A DNA stretch of 64,000 nucleotides, from assembly GCF_900188335.1 (NCBI RefSeq), contig NZ_FZOY01000007.1, forward strand, positions 124,001 to 188,000, in the 5' to 3' direction. Numbering within the stretch: the stretch's first letter is position 1; the number at the start of each line of letters is the position of its first letter. This stretch comes from Tropicimonas sediminicola. Its GTDB lineage: Bacteria; Pseudomonadota; Alphaproteobacteria; Rhodobacterales; Rhodobacteraceae. Shown one piece after another: positions 46,101 to 55,298 of the stretch. The notes under the pieces were generated by a model. That model saw only the letters and a list, made by a program, of their open reading frames with translations, was not told the DNA's origin and ran no database searches. The translations under genes were made by a program, and so were the position numbers.

Positions 46101-46231
46101 CACTGCTCTCTTTCCCTTTTTTGGCCACAATACCACGGCATGTTTCAGGCTGTCTGTGCAATGGCAGGCGTTAATGTCGAATTCCGGGCGAAAACGGCAA
46201 AAATGCATGAGGCAAATGGGCTGGTGAAGTC

Positions 46232-47542
46232 ATGAATATGGATGTTGGAAACGTAATCGCTCCTCCCGCGCCCAGGCGCCTCGAGGAGATGAAGCTTCCT
46301 CTCGTGATGATGCGGGACATCATCCTCAAGACGATGTTCCGCAAGAACACGGAGCAGGTGAGCGACCTGGCGCGGGCCGTCTGCCTGCCGATTCCGGTGA
46401 CGCAGGAACTCGTGGACCTGGCACGCGATCAGAACCTGATCGAGGCGACCGGCACGCTGCTGGCGAACTCCGGCAACGAGATGGGCTATCAGCTCACCGA
46501 TGCGGGCAAGGCACGTGCGCTCGATGCGCTGGCGCAATCCGAGTATTACGGCGCGATGCCGGTGCCGCTCGAGGTCTACTCCGAACAGGTCAAGCGCCAG
46601 TCGATCCGCAACATCCAGATCACGCGGGAGCAGCTGACCGGCGCGATGGGCCACCTCGTGCTGCCCAGCAACCTGCTCGACCAGCTCGGCCCCGCGGTCT
46701 CCGCCGGCCGCTCGATCCTGATGTACGGCCCGCCGGGCAACGGTAAGTCGACCATCTCCAACGGCATCCGGGACGCGATGGGCGATAAGATCTACATTCC
46801 CCGCGCCATCGAATACGCAGGACAGGTGATCACCGTCTACGATCCGATCGTCCACAGCGCGGCCGAAGAGCAGCTCGACGATCCGAGTTCGCTGCGCCGG
46901 AGTTCCAACCGCTTCGACACGCGTTACGTGAAATGCGAGCGCCCTACCGTTGTGACGGGCGGTGAACTTTCGCTCTCCATGCTCGACCTCGTCTACAACC
47001 CGACCGCGCGCACCTACCAGGCGCCGCTGCAGCTCAAGTCCACCGGCGGCATCTTCATCGTCGACGACCTTGGCCGCCAGGCCGAGCCGCCGCAGGCGCT
47101 GGTCAACCGCTGGATCGTTCCGCTGGAGGAAAGCCGCGACATCCTCGCCCTGCAATCGGGCGAGAAGTTCGAGGTTCCCTTCGACACGCTGGTGATCTTC
47201 TCGACCAACTTCCACCCCAACGAGATCTTCGACAAGGCGGCCCTTCGCCGGATCTTCTTCAAGATCAAGATCGACGGACCGAACCAGGAAGACTTCCTCA
47301 AGATCTTCGCCATGGTCGCCAAGAAGCGGAAGATGCCGCTGGATCAGGACGCGCTGATCCACCTGCTGAAGAACAAGTATCCCACGATCGACAACATCTA
47401 CGCGAACTACCAGCCGATCTTCCTGATCGACCAGATGATCGCCACCTGCGAGTTCGAAGGCATCCCGCGGCAGATGTCGCCGGAGCTGATCGACCGCGCC
47501 TGGGAGAACATGTTCGTGAAGCAGGAGCACATCGAACACTGA
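46232..47542 (+). CDS. AAA+ ATPase of unknown role, next to the Tad locus
   Basis: The 436-residue protein has an N-terminal region of about 150 residues with no clear fold, then an AAA+ core with Walker A ILMYGPPGNGKSTISNGIR (about residue 167), Walker B-like GGIFIVDDLGRQ, and sensor-like DTLVIFSTNFHP. It ends with a C-terminal helical bundle. Nothing else in the sequence names a substrate. Its position directly after the Tad genes suggests it belongs to pilus biogenesis or its regulation; this is inference. Confidence 0.8.
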   Translation: MNMDVGNVIAPPAPRRLEEMKLPLVMMRDIILKTMFRKNTEQVSDLARAVCLPIPVTQELVDLARDQNLIEATGTLLANSGNEMGYQLTDAGKARALDALAQSEYYGAMPVPLEVYSEQVKRQSIRNIQITREQLTGAMGHLVLPSNLLDQLGPAVSAGRSILMYGPPGNGKSTISNGIRDAMGDKIYIPRAIEYAGQVITVYDPIVHSAAEEQLDDPSSLRRSSNRFDTRYVKCERPTVVTGGELSLSMLDLVYNPTARTYQAPLQLKSTGGIFIVDDLGRQAEPPQALVNRWIVPLEESRDILALQSGEKFEVPFDTLVIFSTNFHPNEIFDKAALRRIFFKIKIDGPNQEDFLKIFAMVAKKRKMPLDQDALIHLLKNKYPTIDNIYANYQPIFLIDQMIATCEFEGIPRQMSPELIDRAWENMFVKQEHIEH

Positions 47543-47547
47543 CCCAT

Positions 47548-47574
47548 TCCGCGGCATCCCCGGGATGCCGCGGA
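47548..47574 (+). terminator. Hairpin after the AAA+ ATPase
   Basis: TCCGCGGCATCC and GGATGCCGCGGA pair perfectly over 12 bp around a CCG loop, six bases after the stop; the following bases are TTCCCC, so the U-run is weak. It probably marks the end of the Tad-linked block. Confidence 0.7.
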
Positions 47575-47638
47575 TTCCCCCGCTGCGAAATGCCCGCATC
47601 TGGTGGCAGCGGCGGCACATGCCCCCTAGATTGGGCGC

Positions 47639-50047
47639 ATGGAACACCCCCTGCCCCCGGTATTTCAGGAATGGTTCGACGCCCGCGGCTGGAGCATCCA
47701 CCCGCATCAGCAGGCCATGCTGGAACGGGCCGCGGCGCCCGCCCTGCTGCTCGTCGCGCCGACCGGTGGTGGCAAGACGCTGGCCGGTTTCCTGCCGACC
47801 CTCGCCGAACTGTCCGACGGAGGCCACGAAGGGCTGCACACGCTCTACGTCTCGCCGCTCAAGGCGCTCGCAGCCGACATCAAGCGCAACCTCTCGACGC
47901 CGGTGTCGGAGATGGGCCTGCCGATCCGGATCGAGGATCGCACCGGCGACACCTCTGCCACCCGCAAGAAACGCCAGCGTGCCGACCCGCCGCACATCCT
48001 GCTGACCACGCCGGAATCCCTCGCGCTGCTGACCTCCTACGAGGACGCGCCAAGGATGTTCGCCGGTCTCTCCCGGGTGGTCCTCGACGAGATCCACGCG
48101 CTGGCGGAATCCAAGCGTGGCGACCAGCTGATGCTGTCGCTGGCGCGGCTGTCACAAATCGCGCCGGGCCTGCGCCGTGTCGGGCTTTCGGCCACGGTCG
48201 ATGACCCGCAGGCGATTGGCCGCCTCATGGCGCGCCACCCCGATCCCGTGGAAATCCTCCATGCCGACCCCGGCCCCGCCCCCGACATCGCGATGCTGCA
48301 CACCGAGGCGCCGCCGCCCTGGGCCGGTGGCGGCGCGCGCTATGCGATTCAGGCCGTGCTCGAAGAGGTGCGCCGCCATCGCACCACGCTGATCTTTCAC
48401 AACACCCGGGCGCAGGCCGAGATCTTCTTTCACCACCTGTGGCTGGCCAACGAGGAGGGGCTGCCGATCGGAATCCACCACGGCTCGCTTTCCCGCGAAC
48501 AGCGCGAGCGGGTGGAGGCGGCGATGGTCGCGGGAGAGCTTCGCGCCATCGTCTGCACCGGCTCGCTCGACCTCGGGATCGACTGGGGCGACGTGGACCT
48601 GGTGATCCAGGTGGGCGCCCCCAAGAACGTCAAGCGGCTGGTCCAGCGGATCGGCCGCGCCAACCACCGCTACAATGCCCCTTCCAAGGCGATGCTGGTG
48701 CCCGCGAACCGGTTCGAGATCGTCGAATGCCAGGCCGCGCTCGATGCCGTGCGCGAGCATGACCTCGACGGCGCCCCTCGCGGCCGCGGCCCGCGCGACG
48801 TGCTCTGCCAGCACATCCTGATCGCCGCCTGCGCCGGTCCCTTCTCCGCGGATGCGCTGTACGACGAGATGACGACCGCCGGCGCCTATGCCGACCTGTC
48901 GCGCAGCGAGTTCGATGCCTGCCTGGAATTCTGCGCCACCGGTGGCTACGCCCTGCGCGCCTACGACCGCTGGCAGCGCCTGCAACACCGCCCGGACGGC
49001 CTGTGGCAGCTCCGTGACCCACGCAGCACCCAGCGGATCCGCATGAATATCGGCACGATCCAGGACACGGACACGCTCAAGGTCCGGCTGCGCGGCCGCG
49101 GCGGCCGGCCACTGGGCGAGGTCGAGGAGGCTTTCGCGGCATCGCTCACCCCCGGCGACACCTTTCTGATCGGCGGCCGGATCGTGCGCTACGAGGGGCT
49201 GAGGGAGATGACCGTCGAGGTCTCTCAAAACGCCGCGCAGAAGCCCAAGGTGGCGGTCTTCGGCGGCACCAAGTTCGCGAGCTCGATGCGCCTGATGGAC
49301 CGGATCCTCGCCATGTTCCGCCAGGGCGACTGGCCCGACCTGCCCGAACATACCCGCGAATGGCTTCACCTTCAGCGCGACGTCTCCCGCCTGCCGGAGC
49401 GCGACCGTCTGCTGGTGGAGAGTTTCCCGCATGACGGCAAGGCGCACAGCTGCATCTACGGCTTCGCCGGGCGCAACGCACAACAGACCCTCGGCCTGCT
49501 TCTGACCCGCCGGATGGAGGATCAGGGCCTGCAACCGCTGGGCTTCGTCGCCACCGACTACGCCACGCTGATCTGGGGGCTGGAGCCGCTGCAGGACCCG
49601 GCGCCGCTTTTCGCCCGCGACACCCTCCTCGACGGGCTGGAAACCTGGCTGGCGGGCAACGCGGTCATGAAACGCACCTTCCGCGCCAGCGCCACCATCG
49701 CCGGCCTGATCGAACGCAACACGCCTTCAGCCCGCAAGTCCGGGCGGCAGGCGACCTTCTCCTCGGACATCCTCTACGACACCTTGCTGAAATACGATCC
49801 GGACCACCTGCTGATGCAGATCACGCGGGAAGAGGCGATGCGCGGACTGGTCGATTTCGGCCGGATCGAGGAAATGATCGACCGGGTCGGCGACCGGATC
49901 GACCACGTGCGGCTGGACCGGATCACCCCGCTCGCCGCGCCACTGCTGCTCGAAGTGGGCAAGGTCCCCGTCGCAGGCGCGGGCCAGGAGCGGCTCGTCG
50001 CCGAGGAGGCCGCGCGCCTGATGAAGGAGGCCGGACTGGAGATCTGA
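47639..50047 (+). CDS. Ligase-associated DEXH-box helicase (Lhr family)
   Basis: The 802-residue superfamily 2 helicase has RecA-like domain 1 with Walker A APTGGGKTLAGFLP and DEIH in VVLDEIHALAESKRGDQ, and domain 2 ending with LVQRIGRANHRYNAPSKA. The long C-terminal Lhr region (from about residue 420) contains GGTKFASSMRLMDR. Such genes usually sit beside an ATP-dependent DNA ligase and the PdeM nuclease; neither is here. The role is repair of damaged DNA. The terminator-like inverted element at 50096 follows. Confidence 0.9.
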   Translation: MEHPLPPVFQEWFDARGWSIHPHQQAMLERAAAPALLLVAPTGGGKTLAGFLPTLAELSDGGHEGLHTLYVSPLKALAADIKRNLSTPVSEMGLPIRIEDRTGDTSATRKKRQRADPPHILLTTPESLALLTSYEDAPRMFAGLSRVVLDEIHALAESKRGDQLMLSLARLSQIAPGLRRVGLSATVDDPQAIGRLMARHPDPVEILHADPGPAPDIAMLHTEAPPPWAGGGARYAIQAVLEEVRRHRTTLIFHNTRAQAEIFFHHLWLANEEGLPIGIHHGSLSREQRERVEAAMVAGELRAIVCTGSLDLGIDWGDVDLVIQVGAPKNVKRLVQRIGRANHRYNAPSKAMLVPANRFEIVECQAALDAVREHDLDGAPRGRGPRDVLCQHILIAACAGPFSADALYDEMTTAGAYADLSRSEFDACLEFCATGGYALRAYDRWQRLQHRPDGLWQLRDPRSTQRIRMNIGTIQDTDTLKVRLRGRGGRPLGEVEEAFAASLTPGDTFLIGGRIVRYEGLREMTVEVSQNAAQKPKVAVFGGTKFASSMRLMDRILAMFRQGDWPDLPEHTREWLHLQRDVSRLPERDRLLVESFPHDGKAHSCIYGFAGRNAQQTLGLLLTRRMEDQGLQPLGFVATDYATLIWGLEPLQDPAPLFARDTLLDGLETWLAGNAVMKRTFRASATIAGLIERNTPSARKSGRQATFSSDILYDTLLKYDPDHLLMQITREEAMRGLVDFGRIEEMIDRVGDRIDHVRLDRITPLAAPLLLEVGKVPVAGAGQERLVAEEAARLMKEAGLEI

Positions 50048-50095
50048 GGCCGCCGCCAAGACCGCGGTCCTTGCTGATCTTGCGAGGACAGAATT

Positions 50096-50153
50096 GGGTA
50101 TTTTTGCCAAGAAGATTCCGGGATCGCCCCAATTCTTCTTGGCGCAAATACCC
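50096..50153. repeat. Inverted pair of the GGGTATTT...AAGAAG element (copies 4a/4b)
   Basis: GGGTATTTTTGCCAAGAAGA (50096-50115) and TCTTCTTGGCGCAAATACCC (50134-50153) are reverse complements at 18 of 20 positions and can form a long hairpin with an 18-base loop. It lies between the convergent helicase and 2-hydroxyacid dehydrogenase genes, so a bidirectional terminator is likely. The arms match copies 1 to 3. Confidence 0.7.
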
Positions 50154-50187
50154 CGATCCCGACGGCAGATCCGGGCGCGCCGCCGGG

Positions 50188-51174
50188 TCAGAGCATCGAC
50201 GGCACGACCAGATCCGGCGGGCGGTGGCCGTCGTCGAAGGTCTTGATGTTGATGATCACCTTCTCGCCCATCTCGATCCGTCCCTCGACCGTGGCCGAGC
50301 CCATCTGGGGCAGCAGCACCACGTTCTCGAGGTCTCGCAGGCGCGGGTTGATGTCCGTTCCGTGCTCGTAGACGTCGAGCCCCGCCCCGGCGATCTCGCC
50401 CGCCCGCAGCATCCGGGTCAGCGCGTTCTCGTCCACCACCTCGCCGCGGGAAGTGTTCACCAGCACAGCGGAGGGCTTCATCAGCTTCAGACGGCGGGCA
50501 TTCATCAGGTGAAAGGTGGAGGGTGTGTGCGGGCAATTGATGGAAATCACGTCCATCCGACTGACCATCTGGTCCAGGCTTTCCCAGTAGGTCGCGTGCA
50601 GCTCCTCCTCGACCTGCGGACGCAGACGCCGACGGTTGTGGTAATGCACCTGCATTCCGAAGGCATTGGCGCGGCGGGCGACCGCCTGGCCGATCCGGCC
50701 CATGCCGAGAATACCGAGCCTGCGGCCTCCGACCCGCCCACCGAGGAAGGCGGTCGGCGCCCAGCCTTCCCAGCGGCCGGCCTGCATCACCGCGAGCCCC
50801 TCCGGGATGCGCCGCGTGACGCCGAGGATCAGCGCCATCGCCATGTCGGCGGTGTCCTCGGTGGTCACGCCGGGCGTGTTGCTCACGAGAATCCCGCGCT
50901 GACGGGCGGTCGAGACGTCGATGTTGTCGACCCCGGCGCCGTAGTTCGCGATCAGCTTCACACGTTCGCCCGCATGCGCCAGCATCGCCGCGTCGATCTG
51001 GTCGGTGATCGTCGGCACGAGCACGTCGGCCTGGGTCATCGCCTCGATCAGCTCGTCGCGGGACATCGGCGTGTCATCGGTACGCAACTCGGTATCGAAC
51101 AGCTCGGCCAGGCGGGCCTCGACCACGTCCGGCAACCGTCGCGTGACGACAACACTCAGGCGTTCCTTCGGCAT
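50188..51174 (-). CDS. D-isomer-specific 2-hydroxyacid dehydrogenase (glyoxylate/hydroxypyruvate reductase-like)
   Basis: The 328-residue enzyme has the NAD(P)-binding block LGILGMGRIGQAVARRA (GxGxxG) and the catalytic Arg in NTSRGEVVDE and Glu in GLDVYEHGT. The usual third residue, His in LPHxGSAT, is Gln in LLPQMGSAT, confirmed in the nucleotide sequence (CAG). ATG 51174 starts the normal MPKERLSVVVTRR; the open frame to 51297 upstream is not family-like. It diverges from the SH3 gene. Function is probably in glyoxylate metabolism, but the His loss makes activity doubtful. Confidence 0.85.
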   Translation of the reverse strand: MPKERLSVVVTRRLPDVVEARLAELFDTELRTDDTPMSRDELIEAMTQADVLVPTITDQIDAAMLAHAGERVKLIANYGAGVDNIDVSTARQRGILVSNTPGVTTEDTADMAMALILGVTRRIPEGLAVMQAGRWEGWAPTAFLGGRVGGRRLGILGMGRIGQAVARRANAFGMQVHYHNRRRLRPQVEEELHATYWESLDQMVSRMDVISINCPHTPSTFHLMNARRLKLMKPSAVLVNTSRGEVVDENALTRMLRAGEIAGAGLDVYEHGTDINPRLRDLENVVLLPQMGSATVEGRIEMGEKVIINIKTFDDGHRPPDLVVPSML

Positions 51175-51275
51175 ACTGACCCTCCTCACATCTTTCCAGC
51201 AATCCACCTCGCTGGCACATTGGCGAGCAAAACGGCGCGCGACAAGCGCCCCCCAGAAACGAGCGACAAAAAGAC

Positions 51276-51824
51276 ATGGGACGACAGGCAACCACATCCC
51301 GATTCCGCGGGGTTTTCACCGCTTTTGCGGCGATTCTGCTCGGAATGGCGATCTACCTGCCACCGGCTCAGGCGCAGGAACTGGATTCGCCGGAGGCGCG
51401 CGGGACGGTGACCAACCTGCCCCTGCCGCGCTATGTCTCGCTGAAGTCGACGGAAGGCAACGCGCGCCGCGGCCCGTCGCTGAGCCACCGAATCGACTGG
51501 GTCTACACGCGCCGCGCCATGCCGCTGCAGATCACCGCCGAATACGGCCACTGGCGCCGGGTGCAGGATCGCGACGGCGCGGGCGGCTGGATGCATTATT
51601 CGCTTCTCTCGGGCGTCCGCACCGTTCTGGTGGAAAAGGACATGGCGCCGCTGCACGCGCGACCGTCCGAGGACGCCGAGGTTCTTGCCAAGGTCCAGGC
51701 GGGTGTCGTTGCCCGGCTCGGGGAATGCACGCTGAACTGGTGCCGGATCACAGCCGGTGGCTCCCGCGGCTGGACGCATAAATCGGCGCTCTGGGGCGTT
51801 TCGGAAGACGAGATCCGCGAATGA
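51276..51824 (+). CDS. Exported SH3-domain protein (182 aa)
   Basis: A signal peptide of about 34 residues (MGRQATTSRFRGVFTAFAAIL... ending AQAQE) leads to two SH3-like repeats: one around residues 55-105 (RYVSLKSTEGNARRGPS, YGHWRRVQDRDGAGGWMH) and one around 117-170 (LHARPSEDAEVLAK, CRITAGGSRGWTH). The first motif is the SH3_4-type N-R-G-P segment common in secreted proteins that bind cell wall. The protein should act in the periplasm. It is convergent with the M3 peptidase, with a 9-bp palindromic stem between. Confidence 0.85.
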   Translation: MGRQATTSRFRGVFTAFAAILLGMAIYLPPAQAQELDSPEARGTVTNLPLPRYVSLKSTEGNARRGPSLSHRIDWVYTRRAMPLQITAEYGHWRRVQDRDGAGGWMHYSLLSGVRTVLVEKDMAPLHARPSEDAEVLAKVQAGVVARLGECTLNWCRITAGGSRGWTHKSALWGVSEDEIRE

Positions 51825-51825
51825 T

Positions 51826-51848
51826 GCGCGCCGCGGGGCGCGGCGCGC
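51826..51848. terminator. Bidirectional-type hairpin between SH3 and M3 genes
   Basis: GCGCGCCGC-GGGGC-GCGGCGCGC pairs perfectly over 9 bp directly after the SH3 stop and seven bases from the M3 stop. There is no T-tract on either side. Confidence 0.55.
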
Positions 51849-51854
51849 GAGATG

Positions 51855-53882
51855 TCAGGCGGCGGTGTCGAGCCCCCGGCCCTTGAGCAGCGCCTCCACC
51901 CCCGGCAGACGCCCGCGGAAGGCGGTGTAGAGCACATCGGGCTCCTGCGAGCCGCCGGCGGACAGTACGTTTTCGAGCAGGGACGCCGCCACCTTTGGGT
52001 CGAACGGACTGCCGGCTTCCTCGAAGGCGGCGAAGGCGTCGGCGTCCATCACCTCCGACCACATGTAGCTGTAATAGGCCGAGGCGTAGTAACCGCCCGA
52101 GAACACGTGGGCGAAATGCGGTGTCGCGTGGCGCATACGGATCGCCTGCGGCATGCCGATGCCTTCCAGCACCTCCGCCTGCTTCTGCATCGGGTCGGAA
52201 GGCGCGGAACCGGTATGGAATTCCAGATCGACGATGGCCGAGGCGATGAACTCCACCGTCTGGAATCCCATGTCGAAGGTCGCGGCGGCCAGCACACGCT
52301 CCAGCATCTCCTGCGGCATCGGCTCGCCGGTCTCGGCGTGGGTGGCGAATTCCGCGAGCACCTCGGGCACTTCCAGCCAGTGTTCGTAGAGCTGGCTGGG
52401 CAGTTCGACGAAGTCGCGCGGAACCGATGTGCCGGAGATACTCTCGTAGGTCACGTCGCTCAGCATCTGGTGCAGGGCGTGGCCGAACTCGTGGAAGAGC
52501 GTCCGCGCATCGTCGTACGAGAGCAGCGCGGGCGCGCCGCCCGACGGTTTGGCGAAGTTGCAGACGTTGATGACATGCGGGCGGATGTCGCCGGCGAGCT
52601 TCTGCTGGCTGCGCAGGGCCGAGCACCAGGCGCCCGAGCGCTTGCCGGACCGGGCGAAGTAGTCGCCGATGAACACCGCCAGGTGCTCGCCGTCGCGGGT
52701 GACCTCCCAGGCGCGGGCGTCGTTGTGGTGCAGCGGCAGGTCCAGCCGCGCAAACTCCAGTCCGAACAGCCGGTTGGCGCAGGCGAAGGCGGCCTCGATC
52801 ATCCGGTCGAGCTGCAGGTACGGCTTGAGCTCTGCCTCGTCGAGGTCATGCTCGGCCTTGCGACGCTTCTCGGCATAGTAGCGCCAGTCCCACGGGCTGA
52901 GGGGCATCGCGCCGTTGTCCGCCACCAGCATCCGCTCCAGCCAGGCGGCATCGGCATCGGCGCGCGCCTTGGCGGGCTCCCAGACCGCCATCAGAAGCTC
53001 GCGCACGCGCTCCGGCGTGCGGGCCATCTCGGTCTCCAGCTTGTAAGCAGCGTAGGAGTCGTAGCCGAGCAGCTCCGCCTGCTCCGCCCGCAGTCGCAGC
53101 ATCTCGGCGGCAATTCCGCGATTGTCCGTCTCGCCTCCGTTCGCGCCTCGGGCGCACCAGGCCTCGTAGGCGCGTTCGCGCAGGTCGCGGCGGGGCGAAA
53201 ACTGCAGGAACGGGACGATCAGCGAGCGCGAGAGCGTCAGCACCGGGCCGTTCGCCCCCTTCTCCTCGCCCGCAGCACGGGCGGCGTCCACGACGAACCC
53301 CGGCAGCCCCTCGAGCGCGGCCTCGTCAAGTTCCATGAACCAGTCGCGCTCGTCGGCGAGAAGGTTCTGCCCGAAGCTGGTGCCAAGCTGGGCCAGCCGG
53401 GTGTTGATCTCGCGCAGCCGCGCCCGGCCCGCCTCGTCCAGCGCCGCACCGGCGCGCAGGAAGCCGCGGTGGCTGAGGTAGAGCACCCGCTGCTGCTCCG
53501 GCGTCAGATCGAGCGTGTCGCGCTGCTGCCAGAGCGCATCGACCCGGGCAAAGAGCGCCTTGTTGAGGGAGACATCGGTGGAATACTCGGCCAGCCTGGG
53601 CGAGAAATCCCGCTGCAGTGCCTCGCGGGCCGGGTTCGAATCCACGGATGCGAGCGTGTAGAAGACCGACAGGACGTCACTCAGCTCCTTGCCGGCCAAT
53701 TCAAGCGCCTCGATCGTGTTGCCGAAGCTGGGCGGCTCGGGGCAATCGGCGATGGCGTCGATCTCGGCGCGCGCCGCGGTCAGGGCCTGCTCGAAGGCCG
53801 GCGCGAAATCCTCGTCGGAGATCGCCGGGAAATCCGGAAGGTCGAAGGGGGCGGTGCGTTCGGCAAGCAGCGGGTTGGTCAC
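51855..53882 (-). CDS. M3-family oligopeptidase (PrlC/Dcp-like)
   Basis: This 675-residue cytosolic zinc peptidase shows the HExxH motif in LFHEFGHALHQML at about residue 465 and ESISGTSVPRDFVELPSQLYEHWL nearby with the third ligand Glu. The length and C-terminal YYSYMWSEVMDADAFAAF block are those of oligopeptidase A and dipeptidyl carboxypeptidase. It degrades short peptides; substrate class between PrlC and Dcp is not resolved. The start ATG at 53882 matches MTNPLLAERTAPFDLPDF. Confidence 0.94.
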   Translation of the reverse strand: MTNPLLAERTAPFDLPDFPAISDEDFAPAFEQALTAARAEIDAIADCPEPPSFGNTIEALELAGKELSDVLSVFYTLASVDSNPAREALQRDFSPRLAEYSTDVSLNKALFARVDALWQQRDTLDLTPEQQRVLYLSHRGFLRAGAALDEAGRARLREINTRLAQLGTSFGQNLLADERDWFMELDEAALEGLPGFVVDAARAAGEEKGANGPVLTLSRSLIVPFLQFSPRRDLRERAYEAWCARGANGGETDNRGIAAEMLRLRAEQAELLGYDSYAAYKLETEMARTPERVRELLMAVWEPAKARADADAAWLERMLVADNGAMPLSPWDWRYYAEKRRKAEHDLDEAELKPYLQLDRMIEAAFACANRLFGLEFARLDLPLHHNDARAWEVTRDGEHLAVFIGDYFARSGKRSGAWCSALRSQQKLAGDIRPHVINVCNFAKPSGGAPALLSYDDARTLFHEFGHALHQMLSDVTYESISGTSVPRDFVELPSQLYEHWLEVPEVLAEFATHAETGEPMPQEMLERVLAAATFDMGFQTVEFIASAIVDLEFHTGSAPSDPMQKQAEVLEGIGMPQAIRMRHATPHFAHVFSGGYYASAYYSYMWSEVMDADAFAAFEEAGSPFDPKVAASLLENVLSAGGSQEPDVLYTAFRGRLPGVEALLKGRGLDTAA

Positions 53883-53944
53883 GTCTCGGCTCCGGTCTGA
53901 TGGGTCACGCGGAACCTAGTGCGCGCCGCCCCCGGTTGCCAGAG

Positions 53945-54376
53945 CTACTCGACCGTGATCGTGATCACCTCCGACACCACCGGCGGGTCGTGCGGCACGT
54001 GGTTCTGGTCTCCCAGCACCAGTTGCAGGGTATGCGCGCCCGGCGCCAGTTCGAGGGTGACCTCGGTCTGGCCGCCGCCGAAGTGGATGTGGTTGTCATC
54101 GGCCGGCAGGCCCGCGGTGAGTTCGTCGGCCCCATCCGGTCCCTCGCCAAGCGGCGGCCGGTCGACGAGGATGTGATGGTGTCCTGTGTTCGGCGCGTCC
54201 GTGCCGGCCGGCGCAACCTCCATCCCCTCCAGTCCGAAGGCGATGGTCACCGGCGAGCTCACGGTCGCCCCGTCCTCGACATTGGCGAAAAAGACCCGCG
54301 CCCCCTCCGGCGACGGTGTGTCCTGGGCGATGGCCGGCGCCGCCGCGAGCATGACGGCAAGAAATAGTCCACGCAT
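53945..54376 (-). CDS. DUF4399 exported protein (143 aa)
   Basis: A signal peptide (MRGLFLAVMLAAAPAIAQD) leads to a DUF4399 domain, recognised from ARVFFANVEDGATVSSP, NTGHHHILVDRPPL and HTLQLVLGDQNHVPHDPPV. The His-rich motifs suggest metal binding in the periplasm. Function is not known. ATG 54376 begins the signal peptide; an open frame continues upstream through the ABC permease in another frame and was ignored. Confidence 0.85.
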   Translation of the reverse strand: MRGLFLAVMLAAAPAIAQDTPSPEGARVFFANVEDGATVSSPVTIAFGLEGMEVAPAGTDAPNTGHHHILVDRPPLGEGPDGADELTAGLPADDNHIHFGGGQTEVTLELAPGAHTLQLVLGDQNHVPHDPPVVSEVITITVE

Positions 54377-54459
54377 GGTATGTCCTCCCCATATCGCACG
54401 TGGCTGGAAGTATAGCGTGATCGGGGCGCGGCTCAAAACGCGCAGCAGGGGGTGAGGGC

Positions 54460-55257
54460 CTATCCCGGCCGTCGCCGCAGGCGCTGTTCCAGCCGCCGCA
54501 GGATCAGCGACAGCGTCACCGTCATCAGCAGGTAGAGCAGCGCGACCACGTTGTAGGTCTCGAAATACCGGAAGTTGCCGGCCGCCGTGACCTTGCCGAG
54601 CTGGGTTATGTCCATCACGCCAAGGACGGAGACGAGCGAGCTGTCCTTGATCATGGCGATGAAATCGTTGCCCAGCGGCGGCAGGATGGTGCGCATCGCC
54701 TGCGGGAAGACGATCAGCCGGAACCGCTGCCAGCCGTTGAGGCCGAGCGCCTTCGCCGCCTCGACCTGCCCCTCGTCGACCGACATGAGACCGGCGCGAA
54801 AGACCTCGGAGATGAAGGCGGAATAGCCGATGGTGAGCGCCATGATCGCGCGCCACAGCAGCGGGAAATCACGGGTGCGGATCGGCTCCATGCCAAGCCC
54901 CTCGAGCCCCCAGTTGACCGCGGCCACCAGCGCCGGCGCAACCACGAAGGCCACGTAAAGCAGCAGCACCAGGATGGGCAGCCCGCGCACGATCTCCACG
55001 TAGAAGCGGGCGCATTGGCGCAACAGGGTGTTGCGGGAGAGCGAGGCCACCGCCAGCAGAAGCCCGATCACGCTGGCGGCGGAAAAGGCGACGACCGTGA
55101 CGAAGATCGTGAGCCAGATACCGCGCGAGAGGGTGGACAGGACCTGGCTGTAGAGATCGTCCGTCGCAATGCGCCAGAGAAAGAACGCGGCTATGCCCCC
55201 GGCGACCACCAGCCACCAGGGGAATTCCTTGCCGTCGTCCTTTGGGGGTGGAAGCAT
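54460..55257 (-). CDS. Amino-acid ABC transporter permease
   Basis: The 265-residue inner-membrane protein has about five helices and the family EAA loop EAAKALGLNGWQRFRLIVFPQAMR, typical of the polar-amino-acid (HisM/GlnP) permeases. It lies 41 bases after the binding protein gene on the same strand. No ATPase gene follows; the next gene is DUF4399. A second permease is also absent. Homodimer formation with an ATPase encoded elsewhere is inferred. Confidence 0.92.
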   Translation of the reverse strand: MLPPPKDDGKEFPWWLVVAGGIAAFFLWRIATDDLYSQVLSTLSRGIWLTIFVTVVAFSAASVIGLLLAVASLSRNTLLRQCARFYVEIVRGLPILVLLLYVAFVVAPALVAAVNWGLEGLGMEPIRTRDFPLLWRAIMALTIGYSAFISEVFRAGLMSVDEGQVEAAKALGLNGWQRFRLIVFPQAMRTILPPLGNDFIAMIKDSSLVSVLGVMDITQLGKVTAAGNFRYFETYNVVALLYLLMTVTLSLILRRLEQRLRRRPG

Positions 55258-55298
55258 CGCGGCCTTTCGCAGTCAGGTCCGCGATGCCCTCATCGCGG

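Noticed and set aside
46145-48097. A 650-codon minus-strand frame over the AAA ATPase and helicase start
   Set aside because: It is antisense to motif-bearing genes and itself has no domain signature.
51852-53900. A 682-codon plus-strand frame over the M3 peptidase
   Set aside because: It is an antisense shadow; the M3 gene with HExxH on the other strand is clear.
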